The notes under the pieces are model-generated. The model ran no database searches, was not told the origin of the DNA, and saw nothing but the letters and a program-made list of their open reading frames with translations. From the NCBI GenBank assembly GCA_028571685.1, contig CM053162.1, positions 67,816,351 through 67,880,350 on the forward strand: a stretch of DNA of 64,000 nucleotides. The letters run 5' to 3'. The translations under genes were made by a program, and so were the position numbers. Source of the DNA: Heterohyrax brucei (Eukaryota; Chordata; Mammalia; Hyracoidea; Procaviidae). Within the stretch, counting starts at the first letter, position 1. Every line of letters starts with the position of its first letter. This document shows, in pieces, positions 23,412 through 34,400 of this stretch.

Positions 23412-23490
23412 GTACTGTCGGGTTGCTATGAGTTGGAATTGACATGAAGTCAATGGGTTTTGCTTTTGACTTTGATTTTGATTTTGGATT
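23412..23490 (+). mobile_element. AfroSINE 3' tail fragment
   Basis: The run cgggttgctatgagttggaa then caatgggttttgcttttgac is the SINE tail. The tRNA-like head is missing. Confidence 0.7.
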
Positions 23491-23514
23491 GAGTTGGCTC
23501 CAATGCACAGTCAC

Positions 23515-24022
23515 TGCCCTAGTCATCTAGTGCTGTTCTAACAGAAACACCACAAGTGGAAGGCTTTAACAGAGAGCATTTTATTCTTCCACAGTCCAGC
23601 AAACTACACATCCAAAGTCGGGGCATCAGCTACAGGTGAAGGCTTTTACTGTTGGCCCTAGAGGAAGGTCCTTATTGCCAGTCTTCCCCCGGACTGATAG
23701 CTTCTGAAGCAAGGGACATCAGAGCCTTTCCGAAGGACGTTCTCTGCTCCTGGCACTGCTTCTTGATGGTATGAAGTCCCCCAAATCTCTCTGCTATCTT
23801 CCTTTTTTTATAGCACAAGAGATTATTCCAAGGCACAATACAATCTTATATGTTGAGTCCTTACCCAGCAACACAACCCTTGCCCATCCTCCCTCATTAA
23901 AATTATAGATGCGGGGATAACAGCATACAGACACATCACACAACACCAGGAATCGTGGCCTAGCACTTTTTTTTTCTTTGTCAGGGGAAGAACACAATTC
24001 AATCCATGACAGCCACCCTGCA
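23515..24022 (-). mobile_element. MaLR-like LTR, antisense
   Basis: It opens with tagtgctgttctaacagaaa, then agagcattttattcttccac and cagtccagcaaac, the complement of an MLT1-type LTR 3' end with its polyadenylation region. It closes with cacaattcaatccatgacag, the complement of the LTR start. It is about 500 bp without internal ERV sequence, so a solo LTR is likely. Short minus-strand frames at 23794-24027 have no viral motif. Confidence 0.65.
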
Positions 24023-24344
24023 TACAACAGAATAAGTCATAATGATAGTATGAACCTTTGATATGATATAATGGAAATGGGACTTCTGTAGTTCTCCTCC
24101 CTAAACATATAAACTGTGTCTAATAGTGAGGAAAACATTAGATCAATCTAAATTGAATGCTATTCTGAAACATATATAAGCAACAATCCTCAAAAATATC
24201 AAAGTCCTCAAAACTATCAGAAAAGTCACCATCATCAGAGACTTCAGTGTAATGTGAAATTCGGAATGGATTTGGGAACAGAAAAAACATTTGAAAAAAT
24301 TAACAAAATCTAAATAATGAATGGACTTTTGTTAATCATAATTT

Positions 24345-24802
24345 ATTGATATTGGTTCATTAATTGTGACAAACACGCCACCATAAGGCAAGATGTTTTG
24401 GGTAGGCTACTAGTCCCTAAAAATGCTTTGGCAGATATGATTAATTTAAGGATACTGAGGTGGCAAGATTATTCTTGATTCTTTGCCACACTTAGCATAA
24501 TTACAAGGATTATTATGAAAGGGAGACAAGAAGGCCAAAGACAGAGAAGACGTGCTGAGTGAAAGAGAGGTGTGAGAGGGAAACAGAAGGTGGAAGAAGG
24601 AAACCTAAGTCAACAAATACACTTGGCTTCTAGATACTAAAAGGAATGAGAATATGTTCTAACCTACGATAGCTAGGAAAAATTCAGCCCTACTAACATC
24701 TTGATTTTATGACTTTTGAATTCTCCACCTATAGGTAATAAATGTGTGGTGTTTTAAGCCAGCAAATTTGTTGAACCTTCACAGAGAAGCAATAGATAAC
24801 AA
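24345..24802 (+). mobile_element. MaLR-like LTR (MLT1 type)
   Basis: The order is as in MLT1 LTRs: a 5' part, a purine-rich middle (gacagagaagacgtgctgag), then ctactaacatcttgatttta, an aataaatgtgtggtgtttta polyadenylation region with aagccagcaa, and an aagcaatagataac end. It is opposite in orientation to 23515-24022. Confidence 0.7.
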
Positions 24803-24891
24803 ATGCAATCTTAATAATAGGTGAAATTGAGTGCTGATTACCATTGTTTTTCACAAAGAGTATACCTACAAAAATAACAGGCATACAGACA

Positions 24892-24957
24892 TAGTGCACA
24901 CAGCATGTTTAGGAAAACTACTTGTAGTGCACATAGCATGTTTAGGAAAACTGCTTG
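24892..24957 (+). repeat. Tandem duplication, 33-bp unit, two copies
   Basis: Units start at 24892 and 24925, each beginning tagtgcaca and containing agcatgtttaggaaaact. They differ at about two positions. The period is a multiple of three, but there is no other sign of coding. Confidence 0.85.
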
Positions 24958-25917
24958 CAAAGAGGTTGCATGATTGTCAAAAAATTAAAAATGCTACACC
25001 AAAATTTCTGTACTATACTTGTAATAGTTTAGTAAATATACAACATTCATAAAATAAAGACTTTATTAAAAAGTAAATAAAACAATTGAATTTCTTGAGA
25101 AAAAAAAAGTACCACATGGGCCAACAACTTTGAGGTCTCTGACATATCTGGACTTTCAGAGTGCATGGCTGGCTTTTTGTGATTCATTGACTCCACTGTC
25201 TCCACTTATTTCGTGTCCAGTGGCCCTCAGCTCTCTTTTCAGGCGTTGCCTACACAATATCTTCCCCTTTTTTCAACTCTGAGATGAGGATGTATCTTTT
25301 CTTCATATAATCCAACAAGGATTTTCTCTAATAAGAATGTGTGAAAAAGAGAATACAGATGTCTGTGGAAATTTTGGAAAGAAAATATATTTTGCAAGGT
25401 GGAGTTCTTAAAAATAATTTAAGTTGAATCCATTCGGTGAGCTGTTTTGCAACCTCTGAAAATGTGTCTATGAAAAATCAGAAGCTGACAAACTAGAAGA
25501 TGCTTCTGAAAACAGAAATATAAGAAAACAAATAATAACATTTTTACTTAAGGTTCATATAAAATTACAATTTTAAATTTAAAAAATGAAATGTTCATAA
25601 TCACTTTTGGGGTTAAGTTAGTATATTTGGTTTAGTGATTGTTAAAAAAATATTTGTATAATCTAACTATTTCATTTATTTAATGTATCTTGCAATTTTA
25701 TCTACTAAATTTATTTCATATAGTCAAAAACACTCTCCATTTTGTACTGAAGCTTGGGGAAACTTTCAAAGGCCTAGAAATTTTGACAGCCTTGATTAGA
25801 TGAACTCTTTAATTTGCAACTTGTGCCATCTGAGACTATGCACAAATGTCAGCAAACCATAAACCTCGAAACACTGTCTGGATAGCTAGCATCTTTTGCT
25901 GTTATTATCTTATTTTA
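24958..25917. other. No gene recognised
   Basis: AT-rich sequence with an A run near 25100. No repeat family, gene or RNA was identified before the mariner begins. Confidence 0.5.
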
Positions 25918-27210
25918 CAAGATCTGACAATTATGTTTGTGAACTCATTCTAGAAAAAGTGCTACATACCTCAGTGCTGCATATCACTATAAAGCTATGC
26001 ACTGATGCCAGCGCTTAGGCCAGTCTTCAAAGCAGTTTTGGAACTTTTTGTCTGAAATGGCCATCAAAGCTGTCATCATATTACCCTTGATATGCTGAAA
26101 GTCATCAAAATATCTTCCTTTCAACATTTTATCTTTGGATAAATAAAAAAGTCATTGGGGGCCAGATCAGCTGAGTAAGAAGGTATTCTGATACAGTTAT
26201 TTGTTTACTAGCTACAAACTCCCTCACAGATAGTGCTATGTGAGCTGGTGCATTGTCGTGATGCAAGAACCATGAGCTGTGGTCAAAAAGTTCAGGTCAT
26301 TTTCCTCTTTCTTTTACAAGCAGCCTTTTCAGCCCTTCTAAATAGTAAACTCGGTTAACTGTTGGTCCAGTTGGTACAAATTCATAATGAACAATCCTTC
26401 TGATATCGAAACAGATTAGCAACATAGTTTTGACTCTTCATTTGGACTGAAGGAGTTCTGGTAATGGAGAATTAGCTGACTTCCATTGTGCAGTTGGACA
26501 ATTTGTTTCAGAGTCATATTGATATACCCGTGTTCCATCACCAGTGATAACATAGCCCGATACATTGTCTTGCCTCTCCAAAATGCTTTGGCAAGTTTTG
26601 ACTCTCTCTTGCTTTTGTTCATCAGTGAGCTCCCTTGGGACCGTTTTTGTATATGCCTTTCTCGTGCCAAGATTTTCAGTTATGATTTTCCTAATTGCTT
26701 CTCTAGTGATGTTGACTTGGTCTTCTATACTTCTAACTGTCAGCCGACAATTCTGATGCACAATTGGATGAATTTTTGCAATGTTTCTGTCAGTTCTGCT
26801 TGTTACTGGCTGCTCTGACCTTTCGTCATCAGTGACGCTTCCTCTCTTCTCAGAAAAACTTTAAATCCAGTTGTGCTTTGCTGTTTTCTTCACAGCATTA
26901 TACCCCTAATCTTGGACTAACATGTCCAGGATTTCACTTCCAAATTGCCAAATTTAACAAGAAATTTAATGTTTGTTCACTTGGCTTGACTGGCTCACTG
27001 CTCTAGTTTAAACTCAAATATTCTCATGTCAGCACATAAAAACACACAACAATAATGAACAACACTAAGCAAGACACCACCACACATCAACACAAAAACA
27101 GCTGTGAGGCAATGATACACCAAGGTTTTGAAACCTTACTGAGCAGTTTCTATAATGCTACCAATGTAAGCACACAGTGGTAAGTTAGCAAACTTTTCAG
27201 ACTTTATATG
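25918..27210 (-). mobile_element. Mariner DNA transposon, near full length, inactive
   Basis: The left end gatctgacaattatgtttgt and the right end near agttagcaaacttttcagac are decayed forms of the terminal repeat seen intact at 54556 (gaggtttgacaattaagttc). The length of about 1.29 kb fits a whole mariner. Mariners move by cut-and-paste into TA sites. The encoded transposase is broken, and short fold-back derivatives of the same family are present at four other places in the window. Confidence 0.85.
26050..26990 (-). pseudogene. Mariner transposase pseudogene
   Basis: The order on the minus strand is as follows. A helix-turn-helix region gives LTVRSIEDQVNITREAIRKI, then VPRELTDEQKQ. VITGDGTRVYQYD holds the first catalytic aspartate (codon 26537-26539), where the usual E and W have become G and R. 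LHHDNAPAHI holds the second (codon 26255-26257) and SADLAPNDFF the third (codon 26166-26168). The last two are 89 nt apart, not the 105 nt expected for a D34D enzyme, so an out-of-frame deletion lies between. Further frame changes occur near 26440-26670. No active enzyme can be made. Confidence 0.85.
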
Positions 27211-27309
27211 TGTGTACTTATTTTGAAATGGTAGTGGGTAAAGTCGTATAGTGTAATGCAAGGATCACAGCTTTTGAAATCAAAGATCTTTGAGTTCTTG
27301 TACCCATTG

Positions 27310-27350
27310 CCACCCATTGCTGTCAAGCCAATTCTGACTCATAGCAACAT
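27310..27350 (-). mobile_element. AfroSINE tail fragment, antisense
   Basis: The run cacccattgctgtcaagcca then attctgactcatagcaac is the complement of the SINE tail. Confidence 0.6.
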
Positions 27351-27424
27351 ATCCTAACCTTATTTTACACTAAATCCTGAATCTGACTTTCTGTATAACG
27401 AGGATTTAAAAAGCAAACAAGTTG

Positions 27425-27575
27425 CTTTCTAGTAATTATGAGTCATAGCAACACTACAGGACACAGCAGAGCTGACCCAGGGGATTTCTAAGGAGCAGTC
27501 AGGGAGTTTGAATGACCAATTTTTTGGTTTATAGACATAACTCACTGTAGTTCTTAACCACTGGGAAACCAGGGC
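27425..27575 (-). mobile_element. AfroSINE, antisense, diverged
   Basis: Recognisable from gagtcatagcaacactacag to cttaaccactgggaaaccag. The middle is diverged (ggagcagtcagggagtttga). Confidence 0.75.
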
Positions 27576-27609
27576 ATTGTAATAAGGACTGAAAAAAATC
27601 CCAGACAAA

Positions 27610-27763
27610 TGCCTTCCTACTGAGTGCACATCAACTCATAGCAAGTCTAAAATACAGAATAAAACTGCCCCATATGGTTTCCAGGGAAGATCCAGTAGCT
27701 TCAAACTGCTTATCTTTTGGTTATCAGCCATAGTCTTAACCACCATGCCACTAGGGTTTCCAT
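27610..27763 (-). mobile_element. AfroSINE, antisense, second of a pair
   Basis: It runs from ctgagtgcacatcaactcat to caccatgccactagggtttc. It lies about 35 bp from the previous copy in the same orientation. Confidence 0.8.
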
Positions 27764-28517
27764 AACAAGGATTTGTCACCACTTACCAGGTAAAACTGGT
27801 TGTTCCCTTCTATATCTGATCTTTTTTCCAAACTCTAGACTCTTTCAAAGGTCCACATGAAGTCTAAATCTTTCAAATAGACCTTGGGTAACTACTCCAA
27901 GCTAAAGTACTTCTACATATACTGCTGGCTAAATTTCATCCACTACTAATTTGTTAACTTTAATTTACCACCAGAGGGACCTCTGATGCTTATTAGTACC
28001 AGGAGGAGGTCACCGTATGCGGGATCCTTCTTATGTTTTCTTTATCACTGTAACTAGTATGATTTCTACTCTCTCTAGAAGACAGTGTCCATTTATTCAA
28101 CAACACTAGTTCACAGTCGTATATACATATGTGTTTACTCTGGTGGAATTATTTTTTAAACAAGTGAATTCTAACATGAAACATCATTATATAAAAAATA
28201 AAAAAATCAGAAATACTGTGATAGTAAAGAGAGAAGAACAATATTTAGACTAGTTTACTGTCTTCCCTTTGTGTCTCTTTCTCCTTGAGTTATCTAATGT
28301 GGCTCAGTCTCCTAACCACACAGTATGAAGTCACTGAGCTATAACACAGAAGCTGTGAAGACTAACCTCTAGGTGAACAGACCCCAGTTTCTTGATGGTA
28401 TACTTTGTCATTTAAAAATGAAATCAAGTTATCACCCTCAGTATAGTTACATGTATTCTCTTATATTTATGTACTACCAAAGTAATGTACTTCATGCTAT
28501 ACACAGTATCAAAACAC
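27764..28517. other. No feature recognised
   Basis: AT-rich sequence without a supported gene or repeat. Confidence 0.5.
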
Positions 28518-28722
28518 ACGAGTTCCCTGGTGGTGCCAAATGTTGGAGTATGAACTGAAAGGTTGGCAGTTCAAATCCATCCAGATGCTCTTTGAAAGAC
28601 AGGCCTGGTGATCTGCTTTTGAAAGGTCACAGTCTTGAAAACTCAATGGAACAGTTCTAATCTACACACACGGGGGGTGGCCACCATGCTTCAGAATTGA
28701 CACAGTGGCAACTAACACGAAT
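28518..28722 (+). mobile_element. AfroSINE, long variant
   Basis: The head gttccctggtggtgccaaat and B-box region ggttggcagttcaaatccat are followed by an extra block (aagacaggcctggtgatctg and aaaggtcacagtcttgaaaa) that the short form lacks. It ends with a cagaattgacacagtggcaa tail. It serves as the reference long variant in this window. Confidence 0.85.
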
Positions 28723-29187
28723 AATCATGCATCAAAATACTGTACATTTTAAAGGGTGAAAATTAAAAATTAAAAACTAAAAGATTAAGTTTAAAGGATA
28801 ATTTCTTCTCCTGAAGTTGTCTTTCTGTTTAGCATACTAAACATTGTTTTATTTTCTGAATGCCATTCATGATATAATTCCAGTGTATTTTTACAATTTA
28901 TAAAACCAACAAATGCTGTCAATTTGTTAATTTCCAAAGCCCAGAAACTAGAATTTTGCAGAAAGTTGCTACATACGTGCAAAATAAACAGAATGAAGAA
29001 GTAAACTTCAGCCGATGAAGCCCGAATTGAGATGATACTGGTAATTTACATTCTGAATAGACATTCATTAAGTGTCAACATGATGTGACAGGCATCTGAC
29101 GTGGCAACCAATTAAAAAAAAGGAAGAAAGAAAATAAGGCCTGCTTATGCAAATTTCCACACCTGACTCCTTGCAGGTGATATTTCC
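28723..29187. other. No feature recognised
   Basis: AT-rich sequence; the minus-strand frame 28791-28982 shows no known motif. Confidence 0.5.
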
Positions 29188-29340
29188 TTGGTCCTAAGTA
29201 CTACAGCTGCTAACCAGAAGGCAGGCAGTTCAAATCCACTAGGCGCTCCTTGGAAACACTGTGAAGCAGTTTTCTTCTGCCTATAGGGTCACTGTGATCA
29301 GAATCAGCTCGATGGCAGTGGGTTTGGTTTTGAGGTTTTT
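29188..29340 (+). mobile_element. AfroSINE, head-truncated
   Basis: It contains tacagctgctaaccagaagg, the ctccttggaaacactgtgaa body and a gatggcagtgggtttggttt tail. The first bases of the head are degraded. Confidence 0.85.
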
Positions 29341-29348
29341 ATTCTACA

Positions 29349-29505
29349 GGAAACCCTGGTGGTGTAGTGGTTAAGTGTTACATCTGCTAACAAAAACATC
29401 GGCAATTCTAATCTGCCAGGCACTCCTTGGAAACTCTATGAGGCAGTTTGAATATGTTTTAAGCAATCAACTCCGCGGCAGTGAGTTTGGTTTGGGGTTA
29501 TTCTA
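29349..29505 (+). mobile_element. AfroSINE, second of a pair
   Basis: It has an intact head (ggaaaccctggtggtgtagt) directly after the T-rich tail of the previous copy, as if inserted into that tail. The middle is shortened after aaactctatgaggcagttt. Confidence 0.9.
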
Positions 29506-30537
29506 CTTGAAATGGAAAAAGGTATTTTCTGTTAGAAAGAAAAGAAAAACTCTTCTCGTTGGCAAAGGTATAACTCTTTTGAATATTTTTGGAAAAGTGA
29601 ATGTAACTGTAATAAATGCCACCAATGATGAAAATAACCAAGTATTGTCTAACAGCCGTGCATGTCATGAAACTTGAAATTCTAAGACTGGACAATGCAT
29701 GTGAAACAATGCCAACTGGGAAACAAGGATTTACTTTGTTGGCTAGATATTGTCTATTTGGAAGAAGCATGCAAAACAAAAGGAAGAAGAACAGCAAAAG
29801 AGAAATATAAAATGAAATAAAGTGAAACATTTTTTACAATAGATATGTTTTAAGCAGGTCGGTGAGTTTATTTATATTTATTTAACTTATCTGCTTTGCT
29901 AACACAAGTAGACAATGACATTTCCATTTGAGTAATGAAAAAAGTATTTTTTTAAACTATTGGAAAAGAAAATGTTGGTTCACTTTATCATATGATTTAG
30001 CATAAATAATAAAGCTCTTTTCTGAGCATGAAGATATACGTTTTTTCATTATTTTAAAATCTGCTTTCTATGCCCAAAAAGTAGACATAGAAAAATATTT
30101 TATGGATATATGATTCATAGGGACACAATGTGTAGCCCTCCAACTGCACGAAACTTGAATTTGAAAACAAAACAGTGGGCAGAGCGACCCTGCAGAAGGG
30201 TCCCGAGTCCTGCCAGCACCTGGTGTCCTGTAACTTGACAGACATTCTCCGAAAGCACTCAATTTATGATGCATAAACTTAAATATCTTTTCCCTTGAAA
30301 TATCATACCAGTAAGAACACAATCTCAATATAAAACTTTTGTTTCTCAGTACTACCAGTTTTATTCTGTATTTAACTTATTTAATTCAAATAAATGCTTA
30401 ACTATACACACATGTCAAAGAAAAGCGTTAAGAATCTGTAGGATCAAATTTGTTTTTCACTGTGGAATGCCATTGTTCTGAGCCAGGGCATATCAGGAAT
30501 AATTAAAAAATGGATTAATACTTGCTTTACAGTATGT
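29506..30537. other. No supported gene; AT-rich
   Basis: A few short frames (for example 29498-29830 minus, 30068-30328 minus) show no known motif. A short GC-richer patch at 30160-30235 is unexplained. Confidence 0.5.
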
Positions 30538-30705
30538 GGAAACCCTGCTGGCATAGTGGTTACGTGTTATGTCTATTAACCAACATGTTAGCAGTTTGAA
30601 TCTGCTAGGGGCCCCTTGGAATCTCTGCAAGGCAGTTCTGCTCTGACCTATATGGTAGCCACAAGTTGGAATTGATACAAAGGCAGTGCCTTTTTGGCTT
30701 TTGCA
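30538..30705 (+). mobile_element. AfroSINE copy
   Basis: The copy starts gtggaaaccctgctggcata and ends ggcagtgcctttttggcttt, with head, body and tail all present though diverged. Confidence 0.85.
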
Positions 30706-30712
30706 ATGTACA

Positions 30713-30901
30713 TGAAACCCTACTGGTGTAATGGTTAGATGCTGCTTCTGCTAACAAAAAGGTTAGTGATTCAAACCCTCCAAACACTCCTTGGAGACTC
30801 TATGAGACAGTTCTGCTCTGTCCAATAGGTTCACTACGAGTCAAAATCAACCTGATGGTGAAAGGTTTGAGGTTTGAAGGTTTTGTTTGTTTGTTTGTTT
30901 T
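30713..30901 (+). mobile_element. AfroSINE, second of a pair, with GTTT tail
   Basis: It begins gaaaccctactggtgtaatg about 8 bp after the previous copy and ends in a (gttt)n tail at 30885-30901, the usual form of the AfroSINE tail. Confidence 0.88.
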
Positions 30902-32026
30902 AATCTGTAAGGCCAACTCAAGAAAATCCATTTTGTGAGAATTCTTAAGGGAACTTCCTTACTGAAAGAAGTACTTATATCCTCAGACAAAAAGAGCCAT
31001 GAGATTTTCTGAAGTTCAAATAAAGACTGATATTACATGCAATACAAGACTTTTAAATGTTTAATAATGTCATGGAAAATACGGAAAACTATGTAACATC
31101 CATCACAAATACTCAGTAAGTATTGTTGATGTCTTTGACAGATAAATATGGTCAGGTATACACAAGAAATATAGCCAAGCCAAGGGCCGTATTTTTAAGT
31201 AATTTAAAATTTTATTTTCTTTGTGGGCAATGGACTTTTCAACCACATCCATTTAGCCTACAAGAAAATTAAAAAAAAAAAAACAAAAAAACCATATACT
31301 ATATAGTAAATGTGATTTTATATGTTCTGGAAAAAAAGGCAACAGAATTCAGAAAAGGTAAATGGGGAGGATAGTGAGGAAGTGACATTAGATAAAATCT
31401 ATTGAAAAGTAGCATATTTTCAGAGAGTGGTTTCTAAGGTTTTCATTCCCTTGAACTTGGACAGTTTGCAGCCACTTCTGCTGTCTGGTGTCAGAGGACC
31501 CGCTCTGCAGCCTAATTGTGATGTGCACAGTTACTTTTAGGCATTGTCCTATTTTCCCTCGAAATGCTCTCTTTTCATCATGTCACAAAGGACTGACCTT
31601 TCTGTTGTGAGAGAACAATGACACTCTCACAGACTTGAAAAGAAAGAAATCAATCTCATATGTGTCTACAGTCAAAGAAATAATTTCTTTACTGAATATA
31701 AACCCAGAATCCTTGATAGTCACTGAAGGAGCACTAACATATTCTCCTCCTTTCTGACCTCAACAATTCGGAGAAGGTCCCTCTCTGAACCTTTCTAAGA
31801 ATTGTGTGTGTGTGCCTTTTTTCCCCACTCTCTTCCCTCACCATTGCTCTTTTACTTTCAAGTTGTAGATGTAAGGATGCTGTCGAAGTGCAGACTCTGA
31901 CTTAGGGGAGATTTCACAGTCAATCTTGATTTTGCATCTGTAGGTGAGGTTCTTTTTAAAAATTTGTTTTACTGTTGTTATGATGTGAACATATTTGCCA
32001 ATTCAACATTTTTCACGTGTAAGTAA
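30902..32026. other. No supported gene
   Basis: Mostly AT-rich, with a balanced-composition stretch around 31430-31620. No repeat family or coding motif was recognised. Confidence 0.5.
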
Positions 32027-32182
32027 ACCAAAGGAAACCCACTGCTGTTGAGTCGATGTGAACTCATAGTGACCCTATAGGTCAGAGTAGAACTGCCGCA
32101 TAGAGTTGCGAGGAGAGTGGGGCAGATCTGAATTGTCACCTTTTGGTTAGCAGACATAGCACTTACCACTAGGCAACCTTTC
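32027..32182 (-). mobile_element. AfroSINE, antisense
   Basis: It runs from ggaaacccactgctgttgag to a decayed head, aggcaaccttt. The body shows gtcagagtagaactgccgca. Confidence 0.88.
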
Positions 32183-32353
32183 ATGTGTTCAGTCCAATAA
32201 AACCAATGTCCTCAATTATGTTGCACAGTCATCACCAATATCTTCTGCTAAATCTTCCATCATCATTTGAAAACAAACAAAAAAACTGTTGCCCTATTTA
32301 CCAATTACTTGAATTTAACAATATTTATAATAGATGTTCACAATTTTATAAAT

Positions 32354-32452
32354 GGGGAAACCTTGGTGGTGCAGTGATTAAGAGTTGCTCCCTTGCTGGT
32401 TAAAAGATAGGCAGTTGTAATTCACCGGAGAGTCCCTGGAAACTCTTTGAGG
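32354..32452 (+). mobile_element. AfroSINE 5' half
   Basis: The head ggggaaaccttggtggtgca and body (gtccctggaaactctttgag) are present. The tail is missing, so the copy is 3'-truncated. Confidence 0.8.
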
Positions 32453-32609
32453 TTATATATTACTTTAAAACTGTACACTTATGTAAACAAAACAGCTGAA
32501 AAGACTAAGGCTTGGACCAGGCACACCTTAGTCATTAAAGTACGATCTTTTCCTTTAGAATTTAAAAAAGTTGCTTAGCCACCAACTTGCCTAACGTAGT
32601 ATGGCCTTG

Positions 32610-32935
32610 ATTCCTTGACTTTTGCTTCCAAGAACATCGTTGTTGAGTCAAGTAGAATTTTGTCTGATTATTTTGATGTTGATCAATCCAGTTGGGAGGA
32701 TTTTTTTTCCCCCTCACATTCAGGTGTAATTCTCACTGAAATGTCTAGTCTTTGATCTTATCAATAAATGTTTTATCTTTATTTTTGGCAAGCAAAGTTG
32801 TGCCATCTGTGTATCACAGGTTGTTAATGCATCTCCCTCCAGCCCTGACACTGTTTTATTCTTCCTGTAGTCCAGCTTCTTGGGTTATTGTTCGATTTAG
32901 AGATTAAATAAGCAAACTGAAAGGACTCAAACTTC
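32610..32935 (-). mobile_element. RTE RT fragment, antisense
   Basis: Plus-strand text tggcaagcaaagttgtgcca, then tctgtgtatcacaggttgtt and cttcctgtagtccagcttct, is the complement of the RTE reverse-transcriptase catalytic region, as at 44240-44810. Confidence 0.75.
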
Positions 32936-33039
32936 CCTCCATATTTTTATATTTGGAACCATACAATACCCCTTTATCTTACGTGCATTTGGATTTCGAT
33001 GCACGCACAGGTTTTGAGAATCACGGGTACTGAAAGAAG

Positions 33040-33690
33040 TTCAAGGTACAATGGAGACACTGAAACAGACAAATTGCAACAACAAAAATAAGAGGTTCCA
33101 GAAACTGATGGAAAACTAATTAATATGCTTCAATAAATAAATACAATGATGAAAATGCTCATTCATCTATGGCAAGAAATTTGGGAGACATCTATCTGAC
33201 AAACTGACTAAGAGTTCCATCACCATGGACAGTGCAAAGACAGTTGATTCAAATGAAACCTGTAAACTATTGAGCAATATCATTAGAATCACATTCTAAC
33301 AACATTCTGCGGATGATAATTAAAAAATGATTGATGGTGCACATCAACGGGGAACCACCAGACAAGCTGGATTGAGAAGAGAATGGAAAATGAGGGGTAA
33401 CGTTGCTGATGTCAGGTGAATTTTTGGCCTAAACAGAGAAAACCAAAAGGATATTTAGATATATGTTGTTGACTGTGCTAAGGTATTCAACTGTGTTAAT
33501 CATCACAAATAGAGAACATTGTGAATAGCGTAATGAAGAACCAGCATTCCAGAACATTTAACCGTGCTCTTGTAGACAAAATGTGTATGTCAGGGAGAGA
33601 TGAAATCTATGAGATTCTTACGTATTTGGACTTGATTGACAAGGTTAACATAGGAGCTGTTTACTGAAGTGAATATAACTGGGAAGGACA
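33040..33690 (+). mobile_element. RTE ORF2 reverse-transcriptase fragment
   Basis: The stretch around 33395-33600 reads, with slips, as VADVR then CCLCYGIQLC(V)NHHK and NSVMKNQHSRTFNRAL. This corresponds to the RTE block that normally reads AFDCVDHNKL and RMGIPEHLI. It is broken by stops and has no 3' end attached. Confidence 0.65.
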
Positions 33691-33719
33691 GATGTTTGCG
33701 AGGACGAAAGAATTCTTTC

Positions 33720-34400
33720 AACCACCATGTTTTCACTTCTTTAGAGCATAACAGTATTCTTATATTGTAATTAATATTTGAATTTTAATGATGTACTGTA
33801 TTCCATCTTATGAATGGGTAGTAATTCAAGTGATGGTCCCTCTGCTGATGAAGGTTTCCCTATTGTAAATTGCATTGCATTGAATATTTTTTATAATTAA
33901 GTATTTATATGGACTTGGATTATTTCCTAAGGCAAATTTGTGGAAATGGAATATTTTTTATGTATTATTTCAATTTTTTTATACTGTTGGCCAGTGCCCC
34001 TCCTTCCAAAACAACAACACTCTTGTACAGATACGTCAGCTTTAGATAAAACTGAATTATGCGCTATTAAACCAGGACTTGGGATGCATGGAACTGGTTC
34101 AGATGAGGCAGAGTTTATAAGAAACTGGCATCAGACTGATAGGCAAAGTAAGTTCAAGCTCTTGAAGGATGTCTTAAGCAAGCTATTAGTCTTGATAAGG
34201 AAGTTATTTTACTTGACTGACTATCCTATCTTCCAGAAGCAGGTGCTTGCTAATCCTAGCAGGTTAGGCTAAGTATCAGGAACTGGTGTAGAGGTGCTCA
34301 ACTGTGCAACAAGGAATTGTGCTGAGTTCACTCCTTAACGTACACTGTCAAATTGCTCTCATTCGAGCTTGTACCAGTACATCTCCTTTTTTACATTCAC
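33720..34400 (-). mobile_element. Probable old L1 fragment, antisense, with unknown insert
   Basis: Plus-strand text gtattccatcttatgaatgg, then ttgtggaaatggaatatttt, and further right actgtcaaattgctctcatt, resembles the complement of older L1 3' sequence. Bases about 33995-34320 do not fit and look like an insert of unknown origin. The frame 33940-34272 spans the junction and has no recognised domain. Confidence 0.45.

Noticed and set aside
24831..25052. Frame with an 11-residue protein repeat (ACLGKLL)
   Set aside because: The repeat comes from a 33-bp tandem DNA duplication. With only two units and no other evidence, a coding role is unsupported.
27425..30901. Spaced SINE copies as a CRISPR-like array
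   Set aside because: The units are about 160 bp, in both orientations, irregularly spaced and of eukaryotic SINE type. No short direct repeats with unique spacers exist.
33940..34272. 110-residue plus-strand frame
   Set aside because: It crosses the border between L1-like sequence and an unknown insert, and its start is in the L1-like part. There is no motif to support a protein.
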